The translations under genes and the position numbers were made by a program. From Telmatactis stephensoni (lineage: Eukaryota > Cnidaria > Anthozoa > Actiniaria > Isophelliidae), in the NCBI GenBank assembly GCA_029948255.1, contig JALIZF010001632.1, positions 434,001 to 498,000 of the forward strand: 64,000 bases of DNA, given 5' to 3'. Shown one piece after another: positions 12,401 to 22,454 of this stretch (within the stretch, counting starts at the first letter, position 1; every line of letters begins with the position of its first letter). The notes beneath the pieces were generated by a model. That model had not been told where the DNA came from and made no database searches. It was given only the letters and a program-made list of their open reading frames with translations.

Positions 12401-12686
12401 GGGCTACGACACATCATTCATCTCCATGACAGTCAACGCAAGCAGTGGTAAAGAACAAACAGAGTCCACTGAATCAGATTCAGAGGAAGACGAAAACAAC
12501 AGCTCATCCGTCATGTCGTCTGCGCGCGCCTACTCGGAGAGATACGGGGCGCAAACACCTGACGAAGAAGACCAAGACACAGCACCCACCGTAGATGTTT
12601 TGACATTGGAGTTTGCTTCACAGGCGTCTGAGTCTGTGGCGTTGTCTGCAGGACTGACACAGCTACAGGATGCTAACTCTATATAA
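790..12686 (+). CDS. LRGUK: LRGUK: leucine-rich repeats and guanylate-kinase-like protein (19 exons)
   Basis: Exons read from splice phase: 790-966, 1047-1160, 1706-1787, 2619-2719, 3413-3494, 4104-4228, 4640-4693, 4821-4910, 5028-5108, 5284-5370, 5905-6011, 6682-6801, 7507-7603, 7826-7939, 8528-8596, 9473-9605, 10573-10760, 11400-11491, 12329-12686. All phases agree, giving about 756 residues (human LRGUK is a little over 800). Residues 1-60 are acidic and low-complexity. Exons 3-9 encode SDS22-like leucine-rich repeats (LxxLxLxxN patterns such as ISLDVSHNNLSKL). Exons 12-17 encode the guanylate-kinase-like domain: P-loop GPSGAGKR, GMP-site SHTTRPPR...ENGEDYFFV, then LYGVTRDGIE. The P-loop lacks the usual Ser/Thr after Lys, and the DxD strand of active kinases reads HMEFEG, so catalysis is doubtful. 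The tail is Ser/Thr/acidic and poorly conserved. Exon 17 could instead end at 10835 (also in frame). In mammals LRGUK works in sperm flagellum and basal-body assembly. Confidence 0.93.
1541..1649. repeat. Near-perfect palindromic foldback element
   Basis: Arms beginning GGGCCCGTTTCTCAAAAGA and ending in its reverse complement meet around an AT-rich centre. It lies in LRGUK intron 2 and resembles a MITE-type foldback. A diverged relative (GGCCCGTTTCCCGAAAGAC) starts near 16290. Confidence 0.75.
1791..2007 (+). repeat. tRNA-derived SINE-like sequence
   Basis: The segment has an A-box-like TAGATCAGTTGG and, about 45 bp later, a degenerate B box (GAGTTCATTTCC), the layout of a tRNA-derived SINE head. 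It ends beside the 8-bp duplication of the DNA element that follows. The 3' boundary is uncertain. Confidence 0.45.
2016..2423. mobile_element. Non-autonomous DNA transposon, 8-bp TSD (copy 1)
   Basis: A 408-bp element flanked by the exact 8-bp duplication TGAACTAC (2008-2015 and 2424-2431). The ends are inverted: CCCGGGGGGAACTCC against GAGTCCCCCCCCGGG. Inner inverted arms read GGGGATGCTCGTCGGAAA on the left and GACGAGCATCCCCG on the right. The motif CCCTAAAAGGTACC recurs inside about five times. No transposase is encoded. The 8-bp TSD fits hAT-type mobilisation, which is an inference. Confidence 0.85.
3068..3240. repeat. Foldback repeat in LRGUK intron 4
   Basis: Imperfect inverted repeat: the left arm (ACAACAAGGGATGAATGAAA, then a run reading GTAACACCATAAAAAAGG) returns on the right as its reverse complement (TTATTGTGTTAC, then CATTCATCCTTTGTTGT). 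It probably derives from a MITE. Confidence 0.65.
3665..3990 (+). repeat. SINE-like element with a CORE-type body
   Basis: A B-box-like GGGTTTGATTCC near 3728 is followed by a body with TTTTTCTCTGGGTACTCTAG and CAGTAAAAACGAAC, a layout I associate with tRNA-derived SINEs of invertebrates. It lies in LRGUK intron 5. The A box and ends are unclear. Confidence 0.5.
6024..6290. repeat. Inverted-repeat-bounded GGATCAGGG minisatellite
   Basis: Inverted ends (ACAGGCTCGTAACATAG and ACCATGTTACGAGCCTG) enclose many imperfect copies of a GGATCAGGGATCA motif. It lies in LRGUK intron 11. The same core motif returns at 13265-13420 downstream of the gene. Confidence 0.65.
6545..6645. repeat. Hairpin-forming inverted repeat
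   Basis: AGCTGTCCAACATCAGATA and CTTGAAACATG recur as reverse complements on either side of a short centre, forming a stem of about 40 bp just upstream of the exon encoding the P-loop (LRGUK intron 11). Confidence 0.65.
7391..7440. repeat. (ATC)n microsatellite
   Basis: An interrupted CAT/ATC trinucleotide run in LRGUK intron 12, just upstream of the GMP-binding exon. Confidence 0.85.
8262..8475. repeat. Duplicated 'AGACGCTCGT...GAGCATGCGC' repeat
   Basis: Two related units, each running from a TTTTTAGAAGTATCAGAAA- or ACGCTCG-type start to GAGCATGCGCTGTAGAGACC, in LRGUK intron 14. Related units occur at 37960-38075 and 38222-38375, so this is a dispersed family. Confidence 0.5.
8668..9005. 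mobile_element. Foldback MITE family B, copy 1
   Basis: Left arm CATTTTTCCGTGCGTCTGTG...GACGTCAAAATG and right arm ACGTCTTCTGTGCATCTG...ACCCACGAAAAAATGGAAT form a long imperfect palindrome. The tail has two CCAATCAGAG(C/T)GCGC motifs. No coding capacity. A second copy lies at 10115-10445. Confidence 0.7.
9148..9292. mobile_element. Foldback element family C, copy 1
   Basis: The segment starts GATTTCGTATGAGTGTGAAA and ends GCCGTTTTCACAGTC, with repeated inner CCGTGCCGTAACCGTG blocks. Further copies lie at 9873-10105, 29378-29520 and 37088-37212, and a fragment at 7085-7140. Confidence 0.7.
9364..9424. repeat. (CAA)n microsatellite
   Basis: About twenty perfect CAA triplets in LRGUK intron 15, roughly 50 bp upstream of the next exon. 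Confidence 0.95.
9873..10105. mobile_element. Foldback element family C, copy 2
   Basis: GTGAAACGGACAGCGCCGTG on the left and GCACGGTCCGTTTGACACTC on the right, with an internal GTCATGGTCGTGCTGTTTTC block. It lies in LRGUK intron 16 and is more diverged than the other copies. Confidence 0.6.
10115..10445. mobile_element. Foldback MITE family B, copy 2
   Basis: Same structure as the copy at 8668-9005: CCATTTTTCCGTGCGTCTGT...GACGTCAAAATGTGAGAA, inverted as TTCTCACCACATTTTGACG...CCCACGGAAAAATGG, then a tail with two CCAATCAGAGCGCGCG motifs. Confidence 0.75.
10893..11020. repeat. Foldback with a duplicated left arm
   Basis: AGTCTCCTTCGCAGCCGTTT and GTCACGCCAGGCGAAT are inverted at 10973-11020. 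The left arm carries a second tandem copy of the CGTTTTTAGTGTCGTCACGC block. It lies in LRGUK intron 17. Confidence 0.75.
11131..11225. repeat. (TTCC)n/(CCCT)n microsatellite
   Basis: Pure pyrimidine tetranucleotide array in LRGUK intron 17, about 175 bp before exon 18. Confidence 0.95.
11665..11815. repeat. Foldback element, LRGUK intron 18
   Basis: Arms TTAGATATTTTCTTGTGTAT and TACACAAGAAAATATCCAAT, each continuing into inverted TACGGGCTGA/TCAGCCCCGTA blocks, enclose a centre of about 70 bp. Confidence 0.7.
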
Positions 12687-12842
12687 TATTGTATAAACAT
12701 TACCGCCTCGTCCAATGTGCGCATGCGCCCTTTTATAGTACGCATCTTCTACCATCTTGTCCCACACGTGCAGAAAGTGTTACACGGCCAGCTATTTATT
12801 AGTATCTTATGCAGCTCGATCTCTTTGTAGCAGCATGATATT

Positions 12843-13085
12843 GAGCTCCCTTAAAGTTTTGGAATATTTTTAGTGTCTTCTGTCAGCTTATCCAACTGAA
12901 GTGGTTTCTTAGCAACAGGCTGGTATCGAGCCCCCTTAAAGTTTTGGAATATTTTAAAGCAAGCCTTTGGATTCTAGGCGTTGCACCCCAACTGCTTGTT
13001 AGTGTCTTCTGTCAGCTTATCCAACTGAAGTGGCTTTTTAGAAACAGGCTGGTATCGAGCCCCCTTAAAGTTTTGGAATATTTTA
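12843..13085. repeat. Tandem duplication downstream of LRGUK
   Basis: CCCTTAAAGTTTTGGAATAT occurs three times, and AGTGTCTTCTGTCAGCTTAT with its following stretch occurs twice. It is a recent local duplication just after the stop codon and could lie in the 3' UTR. Confidence 0.8.
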
Positions 13086-13264
13086 GAACAGTTGGAATTG
13101 GAATTCCAAACAGAGAAAAGACGATATTTGAGCCCACTATTTGGTTGTTATAGTATCTGGGTTTTTTTTATCCAATATGCACTTGTAGATATAAATTTGT
13201 AACATTTGTGAATAATACATTGATGCCGTTATATAAGGGTACTTGAGTAACATCGTTTTATTCA

Positions 13265-13420
13265 GGGTCATATCGAGATAGGGGATCAGGGATCACACAT
13301 ATTTGGGGATCAGGCTGTTCAAGTTGGGCTCAAGGATCAATCGAATTCATGGGATCAGCTGGGATCAAGAAATTTGCTAATATTAAGATCAGGGATCAGT
13401 CAAGTTTTATGGGATCACGC
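13265..13420. repeat. GGGATCAGGGATCA-type minisatellite fragment
   Basis: Short degenerate repeats of GGGATCAGGGATCA, of the same type as the block at 6024-6290. Confidence 0.6.
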
Positions 13421-14704
13421 GTTAAGAATTCTGTTTTTCATCCAGATGATCTGATCTGAAGGTTCAGTTGTGAACAGATGTTTGTTCTGTTGTTGTCTTA
13501 TTTATTTGTATTTGGGCGTGCGTGATGCTTCATCATTTGCTAACAATACGTTTCCTTTAAATACTGAACCTGCTGACAAAAGCACGTCACTTTAGTCAAA
13601 TTTCTGGTCAATTTTGAGCTCGAAAGTGAGCTCAGCTTAGACTAGAGAAACCTTTTAGGAATTAATTTTCCGCAAAAAAAAAGCAGCTGTTGACATATCG
13701 TTATCAAAACAAGCTTTTCAAATATAAGTAAACATCGAAGAACATTTTCTGGAAGTTATATTCTCACTGTATACCGAGGAAAAACTAATATTTGTTTTGT
13801 AAGTGTATATTGAGTGTTGTTTTGATTCGTTATTTTGTATTCCCGGCACAAAATGTAATGAGGTAGAGAAATGCAATATTAATGGTTCAAACTAAATTAC
13901 TCGCGCGATTTAATGCTTATCGCCTCAAGCAACTAACCCTCATTAATGACGAATTTTTATGGCTAAATTAAAGTGTGGAATCGTACTGCTTTTAATGCTA
14001 ACACTCGCGCACATTTAGATTCCACAAAATATTTTGCCATATGGATCTAGTGCTTTCTAAAATATTGAAAGCTCTTTTAAAACCTTTTAAATTGAGGAGT
14101 CGAATATCAAAAACTCGGGCGTCTCTTCAGCCCTTCAAAATCCGTTTATTTCCAATAGTTTTCGCCTTACATTTTCAATGATTCTTAATTTACTGAAAGC
14201 CTAAGGCAAAACAGGCAGCCCAGGGTTTATATTATTGTTCAGAGAAAAGAGGCTGAAATAAGGGGGTCGCAGGCAAAATCAATGTGTAGTCACTTGCTAT
14301 TATTATTTCCTTTATTTTCAACAAGTAGGAGCCGCAATCATTGCTTTTCAAACTTGAGGGCTTCTATCCTTAATTCGTAAATAAAATTCCCCAAGTTGTT
14401 TTAATACTCAGCCAACCGCACCTATATGTATGACCTAGCAGGAACATTATTGACCGGCTTCCAAGGATATATCTTCTTAATACTGCGATTCTTCAATTTG
14501 AAGTGTTTTCGCGTCCACCACGCCACGCCTACCTTCCAACGATTATTGATTTATCATGTGATGATGTCAAAGCTACTATCTTATTTCGTCATTATTTTAT
14601 CTTAGAGCTTTATTGCCATAACAGACCATATTGAGTAAGTGTGAGTGAGGTGGATTTAAGATCAGAGCCGGAGAGATTCATCGTATATCAATTGGATCTT
14701 TAGC
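13421..14704. other. Intergenic, no gene seen
   Basis: AT-rich sequence between LRGUK and the cysteine-rich gene. No frame with splice support. The last 100 bp should hold the promoter and 5' UTR of the following gene, but I see no convincing TATA box. Confidence 0.5.
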
Positions 14705-17700
14705 ATGGCTATATATCAATGCATTCTTTTTTGCGTAGGTTTGCTCGCAGGTAAGATCTTAATACACTTAAATAACTTAGTCTTTTTTACTAAATGATTA
14801 CAAAAGGAATTTCTTTCGATGATAATAAATTAGAAAAAAACACTTTGCTCTCATTTTTGAAGCAAAAATCAAAATTTCAAAAATATTTTTCAGTTTTTTC
14901 AACAAAATCAAACCGATTTCAAAAAACTTGAAAAGTGAAGTGAAAGGTATAATTTCAAAATTAATCTTGGAAAATAAAATATAGAATGAAAATAATTGCG
15001 TGCAATTTTATTCGGCATAAAAAAGACATCGAATTCCATATTGTACACGTATAAATTTCAAAATTTATCTAAGAAAATTAAAATATGTACATGAAAACTG
15101 TTGTATGCACACAAGTTTTTGCATAAAACTGAAAGATTCCAAAATGAAAAAAGAAAGATTTTTTTATCTGCTCGATTACACTTAAAATCTTCTCCCTGCT
15201 GACTTTAATTCGTCTTCAATAGATCTAAAAGCTAAGTGCTTGGTCTAGATTTAAAAAGTGACGATCTCTTCATGTGTTTTGTTGTAAATTTGTGGCCATT
15301 TATAATTTAAGAGAACTAAGAATTTTGACATCACTTTCTTGGATCATTACGTATACATTTTTGTTTATACCAACAAATAATATTGGTATTTCTGCAGCTC
15401 CATCATTTTTTATTTATTAATCATGCGCAGGATTCCTCCTGTGTAATATAATTGCAAGTATTTATAAAATAGCCTGAAACTGGGTTTAAACAACAAACAG
15501 AAATTGAAGCCTGTCTTATTTGTTCACATTGTAGTAAAACTGTACTTTTTAGGGTGTTCTTTTAACATCAGATAAGAATTTTCTCAATTTTCCAAATCGT
15601 TTTTGAGTTAATTGCATGCACTGTATATACCAAGATTAAACAAAATGTTAAGTCGTTAGCGAACAATATCAGCTGATTGCAAAACGATAAGCAATCTAGA
15701 AATTCAAGCAAACAGCTTCTAGCTGTCGAACGTGTTAATATGGACAATGAAGGGTTCATAAACAACCGTCAAGTTGTCTCTTATAGAGGATTATAGAATC
15801 TTAATATATCAAAGATTTCACCTGTCGAGGCTTAGCCTTATATAAAAAACAAATAACCATTTTATTAAGACTTCTGTAAGAAGAGTGCCATTGTAATTCT
15901 GCCTGAAGCTACAGAGATTACTCGGGCTGCCTCGAGAATCTCACGTTCCATTCCACAATTATTTAAGGGTTGATTTTATACTTGCCTAATCAATTCAAAT
16001 CATGTTCTATAGGTCTGGCAGCATCCAATGGCGTGAAATTCGGTCACTGTAATGATACATATTTCTTAACCAAAGCATTTGGATGTGAAGTTCAGTTTTT
16101 TAAGGCGCTTGCTTCTAAGGATTCACTTGATAACTGCAGGTACAATAAACCTATTTGACATTGCCTCCTGGTTAGCTAGCTGGACTTGGGGCTAGAAAAA
16201 TTGAAAGGGGTTGAAATAAAGGAAAAGGGAGGGGCAAGCAATAAACCAAATTAAACCTTCGTAATAAGAGTAATAAACCCTAAAAGGCCAGAGGCCCGTT
16301 TCCCGAAAGACTCGCTGGGCCCGTTAGCTTATGCGATTAATTTTCGGGTCTTTCTCGAAGTGCACGTACGCTATTTGCAATTTCTGTGATTTTACATGCA
16401 AGTTAGCCTGCCTACAGGCTCTCCAGGGGAGGGCGGAAGGGGAAGGGGGGGGGGGACTGGGGATGAGGGAAAGGAAATAATTCTCCTTTCCTCTCCCTCC
16501 TCCCCAGTCCCCCTCCCTTCCCAGGAGAGCCTATAGGCAGGCTACGGGCAAGTTTACTCGTACTCACGCACTTCCGTAATTTTTCCCGTAATTTTTCCCG
16601 TAATTGACGAGCCTATAAAGTGATCGAGTCTTTCGAGAACACGGACACAGGGTGAACAGGGTGAACACGGACACAGGGTGAACAGGGTGATTTGAACATG
16701 ATTTGTAGTCGTAAATCCATGGCCAATTCCTTAAAGACGCATATTTAACGATCTGGTTGAACACAGAGTACACTTATGGTTTGAGATCGGAATATGACAG
16801 AAATAGGGCCTTGTAAAAAAATGTTAGATGAAGGTCAATGAGTTGAATGTGGCTATGGAGGTATGCTCATGCGCGCAATAACGCGTTAAGAGGCCCTGCA
16901 TGTACGAAGTCTACATTCCTCATCGCTGCGTTGTGAATATAGGTACCTCGCATCGTGCGCTATAAGACTAAAGACCTCTCCAGCGCATGCGCAAGCTGCA
17001 TAACGCTCCATCTTTATTGACATAGCATGGACACAAGCACAAAAAAAGAAAAAGTTTTGATCCTTGTGCTTGCGCTTATAGAGACTTTGCACTATCACGT
17101 GACGGCAGCCATATGACAGGAGGCAGGGACCATAGAGTTTGAACTAATCTGGTTTACACGAGAAAGAGTTCAGTTTCCTGGGTGGAAAGACTCTATTGTT
17201 CCTACCTCCTGTCATGGTTGCCATCACGTGATGGTGCAAAGCCTGTATGCTGGCGTTGTATTGAAACCAAGCCTAACCAACTGTGCCATCCTTGCTCCAT
17301 CCTTTAGACACTGTATTTGTAGCATACCACGACCCATTAGTCTAAAGACACAATTAGATTATATACATGGATTACTGCAACTGCTTTATGCACTGCAACA
17401 TCAGTGGTTTGAATTAAATTACTGTATATGAGTCAAAGGATCTACAGGAGGGTAAATTGGGCACATAATTGCGCACTGCACGATGGGTGAAGCTGAACAA
17501 CTGTGTGTTTGAAATAAACATTAACGCCTAAAGTTGGATTTCGCAATTTAATTAAGGCTTTATTCATTCTACTCTTGGCTTGCTAGTAAGCCAGTCTAGC
17601 AAAGTCATACAAGGCAGTCGTACAAGGCAAAGTGATACACATTCTATTGCTTGTGTTTCGATTGCATTGTACAGTTAGATATATGGTCTAGTTTAGCGAT

Positions 17701-20700
17701 AAATATACCTGGTCGATATTTTTATTATTAGATAGAAATATAGATAATTATAGCAATAGAACATAGATAATCTGATAACAAATATTTACGAGTCACTCAC
17801 CGCCCAGTGCCCAAATCTTTGTTTTTACACAGTAATCCCGCTTCTATTGCGCATTTAGCTTGCGCATTGTAAAATCTTGGCTATACTTATCATATTCTAA
17901 AATAGAATTCCCTGTGGAAACAGTTAAGGAGAAGTGATTGTAATTGGTCCAATCATGTCCCAAAGGATTTAGGAACAATTAATTAGCATTACAATGAAAC
18001 TTCGCCGAATAGACTACCCCAATTAGACATTAATATTATTAAGTGTCTAGGTAGCGCAGCGGTCTAAGGTGATATCTAAAGGTATGGATTAGGGTCCGGA
18101 TATCGTCTCCCTCCCTGGCCTTCGGGCTAAGTCAACTGTAATATGTAGCACCGGGATAGCGTGGATGGGGCCGAAATCTTCATCCGTAACGTAAGTCGAT
18201 TCGATGTCTCAGCTTCTAAGAATGTCTAGGGAGAATCGTCCCAATTCTTTTCTTCTTTTTTAAATTCATTGTATTTTTCTTTTCCCCCGTTGAGGCTCCT
18301 TTCTTTTTTCTTTTCTTTTTTCACGATTGTTTTTAATATATAAATTTTTAATTCCCTTTTTCGTCTGGATATGCTCCGGATTGACGAAAAATTGTGATTA
18401 TCTTATTAATGTGAAGTAATAATAATAATATAAAAAATAAAAATTGCGATCTCAAGCCTAAGCGATACTTTGGGTCAGCGGAACATATTTTTCGTGCAAC
18501 AGCAGAAATGTGCCGTTTGTTCAAAAGTACTCCAGGGGGTACCTCTGGGACGAATCTAGGAATATCCTTCAAGAATTAAGGAGCAAATTATATAAATCCG
18601 AAACCATCCAAATTCATTCTGATTCCATAATTTGTGGTTTTCGCTCTTTTGTACTTGAAAGGAACAGGGCTGAGAAATGTGTGCGCATGCGCCAACTCAC
18701 GCAACAAAAATAACTATCCAATCTCGTACCCAGAACGCGCGGGCTCTGGATACGAGATTGACAAATATGGTGATGGGCAGTGGAAGGTTAATTCTTACTA
18801 AATAAGAGTGATTTTTTCTCCTCTTGTGAGTAAGTTATTCTGGATGGCAGATCTTATATATATCTTAATATAAATCGTTATATTCTGAAAGGGAAACATT
18901 AAACTGAGCTGTAAATGTCCTTTGCATGAAATCGCTTCCTTCGATACTAGACATAACAATTTTTTACCATCAGGAGCTTTCTTTTCGCTACTTTCAAAAT
19001 TTTCAGGAATTCTAGCAAAGTAAATACCAAGAAAATCATCCAAAAGCGAAATATTTCCGTTCTCAGCCCGGCCCAACAATTGCCGCCGAAAAAGCAAAAT
19101 CGGTTGAAGTTTTCAAGACTGAAAAATACCACATGGTACGCCATATTTGGCGCGTTTTTCATTTCTTGGTAGGTCGCGCTCAACGTGTGTAAGCGACCAC
19201 CACAGGAAGCCCAACTGAGGAGCGAACAGACCAACTTATGGAATCAGTCTAATCCAAATTAGGATAAAAGAAGCTACTTTAGAAAAGGGCCCAATTTTTG
19301 CTGAAATCGCCATGATTCAGTACGCCTCCGGAGTCCTCGACCCCCTAGACCTACTCCGACTCTAAAGTCACCTTAAGTCGCACAAAGTCGCCTTAAGTCG
19401 CTCAAAGTTACGGCGACTTTAGGGTCCGCCCAAGGAAAGGTTGAATCGAGGGGGAACTCTAAAAATCTTTTAAATAAATAACTGTTTTTTAAGTGTCCAA
19501 GTTGTCCAAGTCTCCAAGCGCTAGCGCTTGCGCACTAATTGGAGGACTCGCGAACCCGGACCACAGTGGTGCCGGTGAAAGACCAGCGCTCTAACCGCGC
19601 GGCCAACCATGCCACCCACTAAAGCTCAGAGTTGAACAGAACGTTGCATTGTATGGGCAGTCCTTAATTAATAATCACTCTTTTTTAATTATAGCACCTT
19701 ATATGAAGTCCATATAGAACAATGCTACAATGCTACACTCGTCAAATGTTTTCGTGACTCGGTGGCTGAATGGCAAAAGTATGTCAACACTGCCTTGATT
19801 AGTTTGGAAGCCTTTGGACATGCTCGGTTTTACTGCAGCAATGAAGAATTGCACGTGGTAGAATTACCAGATCATATACTTAAAGCATTCCCATGTGATG
19901 AGGAGTACAACAAGCAAGCGGAGAACTGCACCAAAGCATTTCGAGATATGCTCGCTATGAACCGTTTTGATCCCTTGCTTTGCAGGTTAGTTTGTGATGT
20001 TGGACTGACCAACTGACCAACTGACCAACTGACCAACTGACCAACTGACCAACTGACCAACTGACCAACTGACCAACTGACCAACTGACCAACTGACCAA
20101 CTGACCAACTGACCAACTGACTGACTGACGGACGGACGAACTGACTGACTGACTGCATGAGCGACTGACTGACTGACTGACTGACTGACTGACTGACTGA
20201 CTGACTGACTGACTGACTGACTGACTGACTGACTGACTGACTGACTGACTGAATGACCGAACCAACGAACCAACGACTGATAATTGAACGAACGATCGAT
20301 CGAATTAACCAACGAACAAACGGATGATCGACTGAATCGGATGCATATGATTGAACAAAGGAAGGAAGGAAGGAAGGAAGGAAGGAAGGAAGGAAGGAAG
20401 GAAGGAAGAAAGAAAGAAAGGAAAGAAGGAAGGAATGAACAACAAATAAAAGACGATAGTGATGAATTCGTAGTATGAATTTGCATGCTGCCAGATTAAA
20501 TGAACGATAAACTGTAACACAACATTGCAATTGTTCCTTTTGCAGTGAATATGAAAGAACAAATAACTGTACTGAACAAGTGACAAAGCAACACTGCAAA
20601 AAAGCACTAACCCTTCCGAAAGGTCTTAATACCAAAAATCCATTCTGTCAAGCAATAGAAGAGGTACCTACGTCACAACGTACTGCAGTGTATCCAATAC

Positions 20701-20819
20701 CAACACGTGACGCACCAGTTGTCATAGCAAACAAACAACCCACAGCCAATACCGAGAAGGCTACTGCGTGCATGAATCTATTGTGGATGGTTGTGGCTGC
20801 CTTTTGGTGTTTGCACTGA
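14705..20819 (+). CDS. Four-module cysteine-rich secreted protein, probably GPI-anchored
   Basis: Exons 14705-14750, 16013-16139, 19695-19985 and 20546-20819, with agreeing phases, give 245 residues. Exon 1 and the start of exon 2 encode a signal peptide (MAIYQCILFCVGLLAGLAAS). The ectodomain has 12 cysteines arranged as four modules of C-x(7-11)-C-x(15-28)-C: one in exon 2, two in exon 3, one in exon 4. Two module ends fall exactly on phase-2 junctions after a TGC codon (16139, 19985), which suggests duplication of exon-sized units. A Thr/Pro/Ala-rich linker follows, then a short hydrophobic C-terminus (NLLWMVVAAFWCLH) with no cytoplasmic tail, typical of GPI attachment. Spacing loosely recalls the nematode T20D4.11-like (DUF19) fold, but I do not claim membership. 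Function unknown; cell surface or secreted. Confidence 0.8.
16290..16360. repeat. Diverged relative of the 1541-1649 palindrome
   Basis: GGCCCGTTTCCCGAAAGAC and TTCGGGTCTTTCTCGAA are partly inverted arms of the same type as the near-perfect palindrome in LRGUK. Confidence 0.45.
16403..16545. repeat. Foldback with G-run/C-run arms
   Basis: AGCCTGCCTACAGGCTCTCC...GGGGACTGGGGA is mirrored by TCCCCAGTCCCC...GGAGAGCCTATAGGCAGGCT. It lies in intron 2 of the cysteine-rich gene. Confidence 0.75.
17090..17230. repeat. Foldback element bounded by ATCACGTGA
   Basis: CTATCACGTGACGGCAGCCA and TGGTTGCCATCACGTGATGG are inverted, with inner ATGACAGGAGG/CCTCCTGTCAT and AGAGTTTGAACT/AGAAAGAGTTCA. It is MITE-like and lies in intron 2 of the cysteine-rich gene. 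Confidence 0.75.
18045..18245 (+). repeat. SINE family S1, copy 1
   Basis: The A-box-like stretch is GGTAGCGCAGCGGTCTAAGG. The body contains GGGATAGCGTGGATGGGGCC followed by GAAATCTTCATCC, which recurs on the minus strand at 55225-55385. Two independent copies with the same body support a dispersed element. It lies in intron 2 of the cysteine-rich gene. Confidence 0.6.
18712..18762. repeat. Short hairpin
   Basis: TATCCAATCTCGTACCCAGA and CTGGATACGAGATTG form a stem around GCGC-rich sequence. Confidence 0.55.
19505..19622 (-). repeat. tRNA-derived SINE head
   Basis: On the minus strand: TGGCCGCGCGGTTAGAGCGC (A-box region) and GGGTTCGCGAGTCC (B-box-like), with tRNA-like spacing. It lies about 75 bp upstream of exon 3 of the cysteine-rich gene. 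Confidence 0.55.
20004..20252. repeat. (CTGACCAA)n followed by (CTGA)n array
   Basis: About thirteen CTGACCAA octamers, then a long CTGA tetramer run, beginning about 20 bp after the 5' splice site of exon 3 (19985). It makes long artefactual Gln-Ser-Val-Ser frames on the minus strand. Confidence 0.95.
20357..20430. repeat. (GGAA)n microsatellite
   Basis: Purine tetranucleotide array in the same small intron (19986-20545) as the CTGA array, so most of that intron is simple repeat. Confidence 0.95.
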
Positions 20820-21057
20820 TCAATGCAGAACTGTTTCGTGACCAGATTCTGATCGGGCAGTTCATCATTAGATAATGCATCGCCGTTATAACCGGCAAAT
20901 TTTAGTCGTTTTACATATAAGGCCGTTTTTAGTTGCACCGTGTGTCTACTAGCCTGCGTTGCTGGCGGTCTGCGGTTCAACGCAGGCTATGTGTCTACTC
21001 CTTCAACAGTTGAGCGCAACATATTTAGGATCGAGTTCTACTTCTGCAACTTTTTGT

Positions 21058-21450
21058 GCAACATTGCGCGCACCATTGCAGAGATGGACACACGGTGTAA
21101 CTGTGTTGCGTGCAACATTGCAGAGATGGACACACGGTGTAACTGTGTTGCGCGATATTACAGGGGTGAACACACGGTGTAACTGTTGCGCGCAACATTG
21201 CAGAGATGGACACACGGTGCAACTATGTGGCGTGCAACATTGCAGAGATGGACACACGGTACAGCTGTGTTGCGTGCACCATTGCAGAGATGGACATACG
21301 GTGTAATTGTGTTGCGCGCAACATTGCAGAGATGGATACACGGTGCAACTATGTGGCGTGCAACATTGTAGAGATGGACACACGGTACAGCTGTGTTGCG
21401 TGCACCATTGCAGAGACAGACACACGGTGCAACTATACTGCGCGCAATGA
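21058..21450. repeat. 42-bp tandem repeat array
   Basis: About nine imperfect copies of a 42-bp unit with the core CATTGCAGAGATGGACACAC, then GGTGTAACTGTGTTGCG. The unit is a multiple of three and stays open in several frames on both strands, but nothing links it to a gene. It starts about 240 bp after the stop of the cysteine-rich gene and may lie in its 3' flank. Confidence 0.85.
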
Positions 21451-22439
21451 TGCAGGAGTAGTTACCTCCTGTGTTTGGGTCTTTAATTAAGGTAACTTTA
21501 TAGAGACAAGCTCAGCGAGACGTTAAAATGCTCAGTTTGCTTGAATTGATAAGCAAATGGCAGCACGAAGCCATGCTTTTCTATATTACATAATGTGCTC
21601 TCTAGCTTGATTGAGTTAGTCGCAGTTTGCAAGTTTAAACATTATAAGATTTTGTAGTGATTTAGCTTGATTTTGTAAGGGTTTAACTTGAAATGGATCG
21701 CTGTTTCCTTGACGTTTCCAAATCATTGAACAGCTTTGTAAGATAAACTGATGATTGCGCATGTATCACGCTCCTTATCAGCCAGCAGTAAGATTGAACC
21801 ATGGAGAAGATTGAGCGCTTTCTACTCTTATGCTCACGTCAATCTGCGCTGACAATTGATCTGAAAACCGTCTCCGATTCCAGTGAGCGCGAGCACTGCT
21901 TCCATGTATGGAGCAAGACGCATATGCATATTGCACATATAGGCATTAATCTGATCTACAGGTTAAATAGAAACTAAATTTTTGAAGCGCAAGCGAGGTT
22001 TAAACCGGCCTCTGAACATATTGTAAATTAACTATGATTCAAAAATACTCTGAAAGCTGAAAATCGTAGATAAAAATTTGAGCGTCGCACGTAAGCTCTT
22101 TAGTCCACGCTTGTAGAGCAAAGATTAAATTTAATTAGATTAAATTCTCGATACTGATTGGCTAAGAGCAGTGCTGTTTCAAGGAAATTTAGTGCAGAAA
22201 AAAGGAAATTTAGTGCAGAAAAAAAGAAAGAAATTTAGTGCAAATTCGAGTTAAAAAAAATGAAATCAAAGCTTTCTTAGTTCTGCTGTTGTTCACATTT
22301 TTTAGGATCAAAACTATGCATATTCTGATAAAAAAGGAACGATTTTGATGGAAAAAAGGCAAAAAGTTGATTTTCAATGAAAAATTTTAGCTAAAATGCG
22401 CGCGCACAGAAAAAAAATCATTTGTTCCTATGATTTTTA
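21451..22439. other. Intergenic, no gene seen
   Basis: AT-rich spacer. A short tandem GGAAATTTAGTGCAGAAAAA repeat sits near 22190-22240. No splice-supported frame. Confidence 0.5.
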
Positions 22440-22454
22440 ATGTATATTATTAAT

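Noticed and set aside
19872..20635. Long minus-strand frames rich in Gln-Ser-Val-Ser and Phe-Leu-Pro-Ser
   Set aside because: They are translations of the CTGACCAA/CTGA and GGAA arrays inside an intron of a plus-strand gene.
20959..21490. Cys-rich frames on both strands
   Set aside because: Produced by the 42-bp array; open both ways, no splice or start support.
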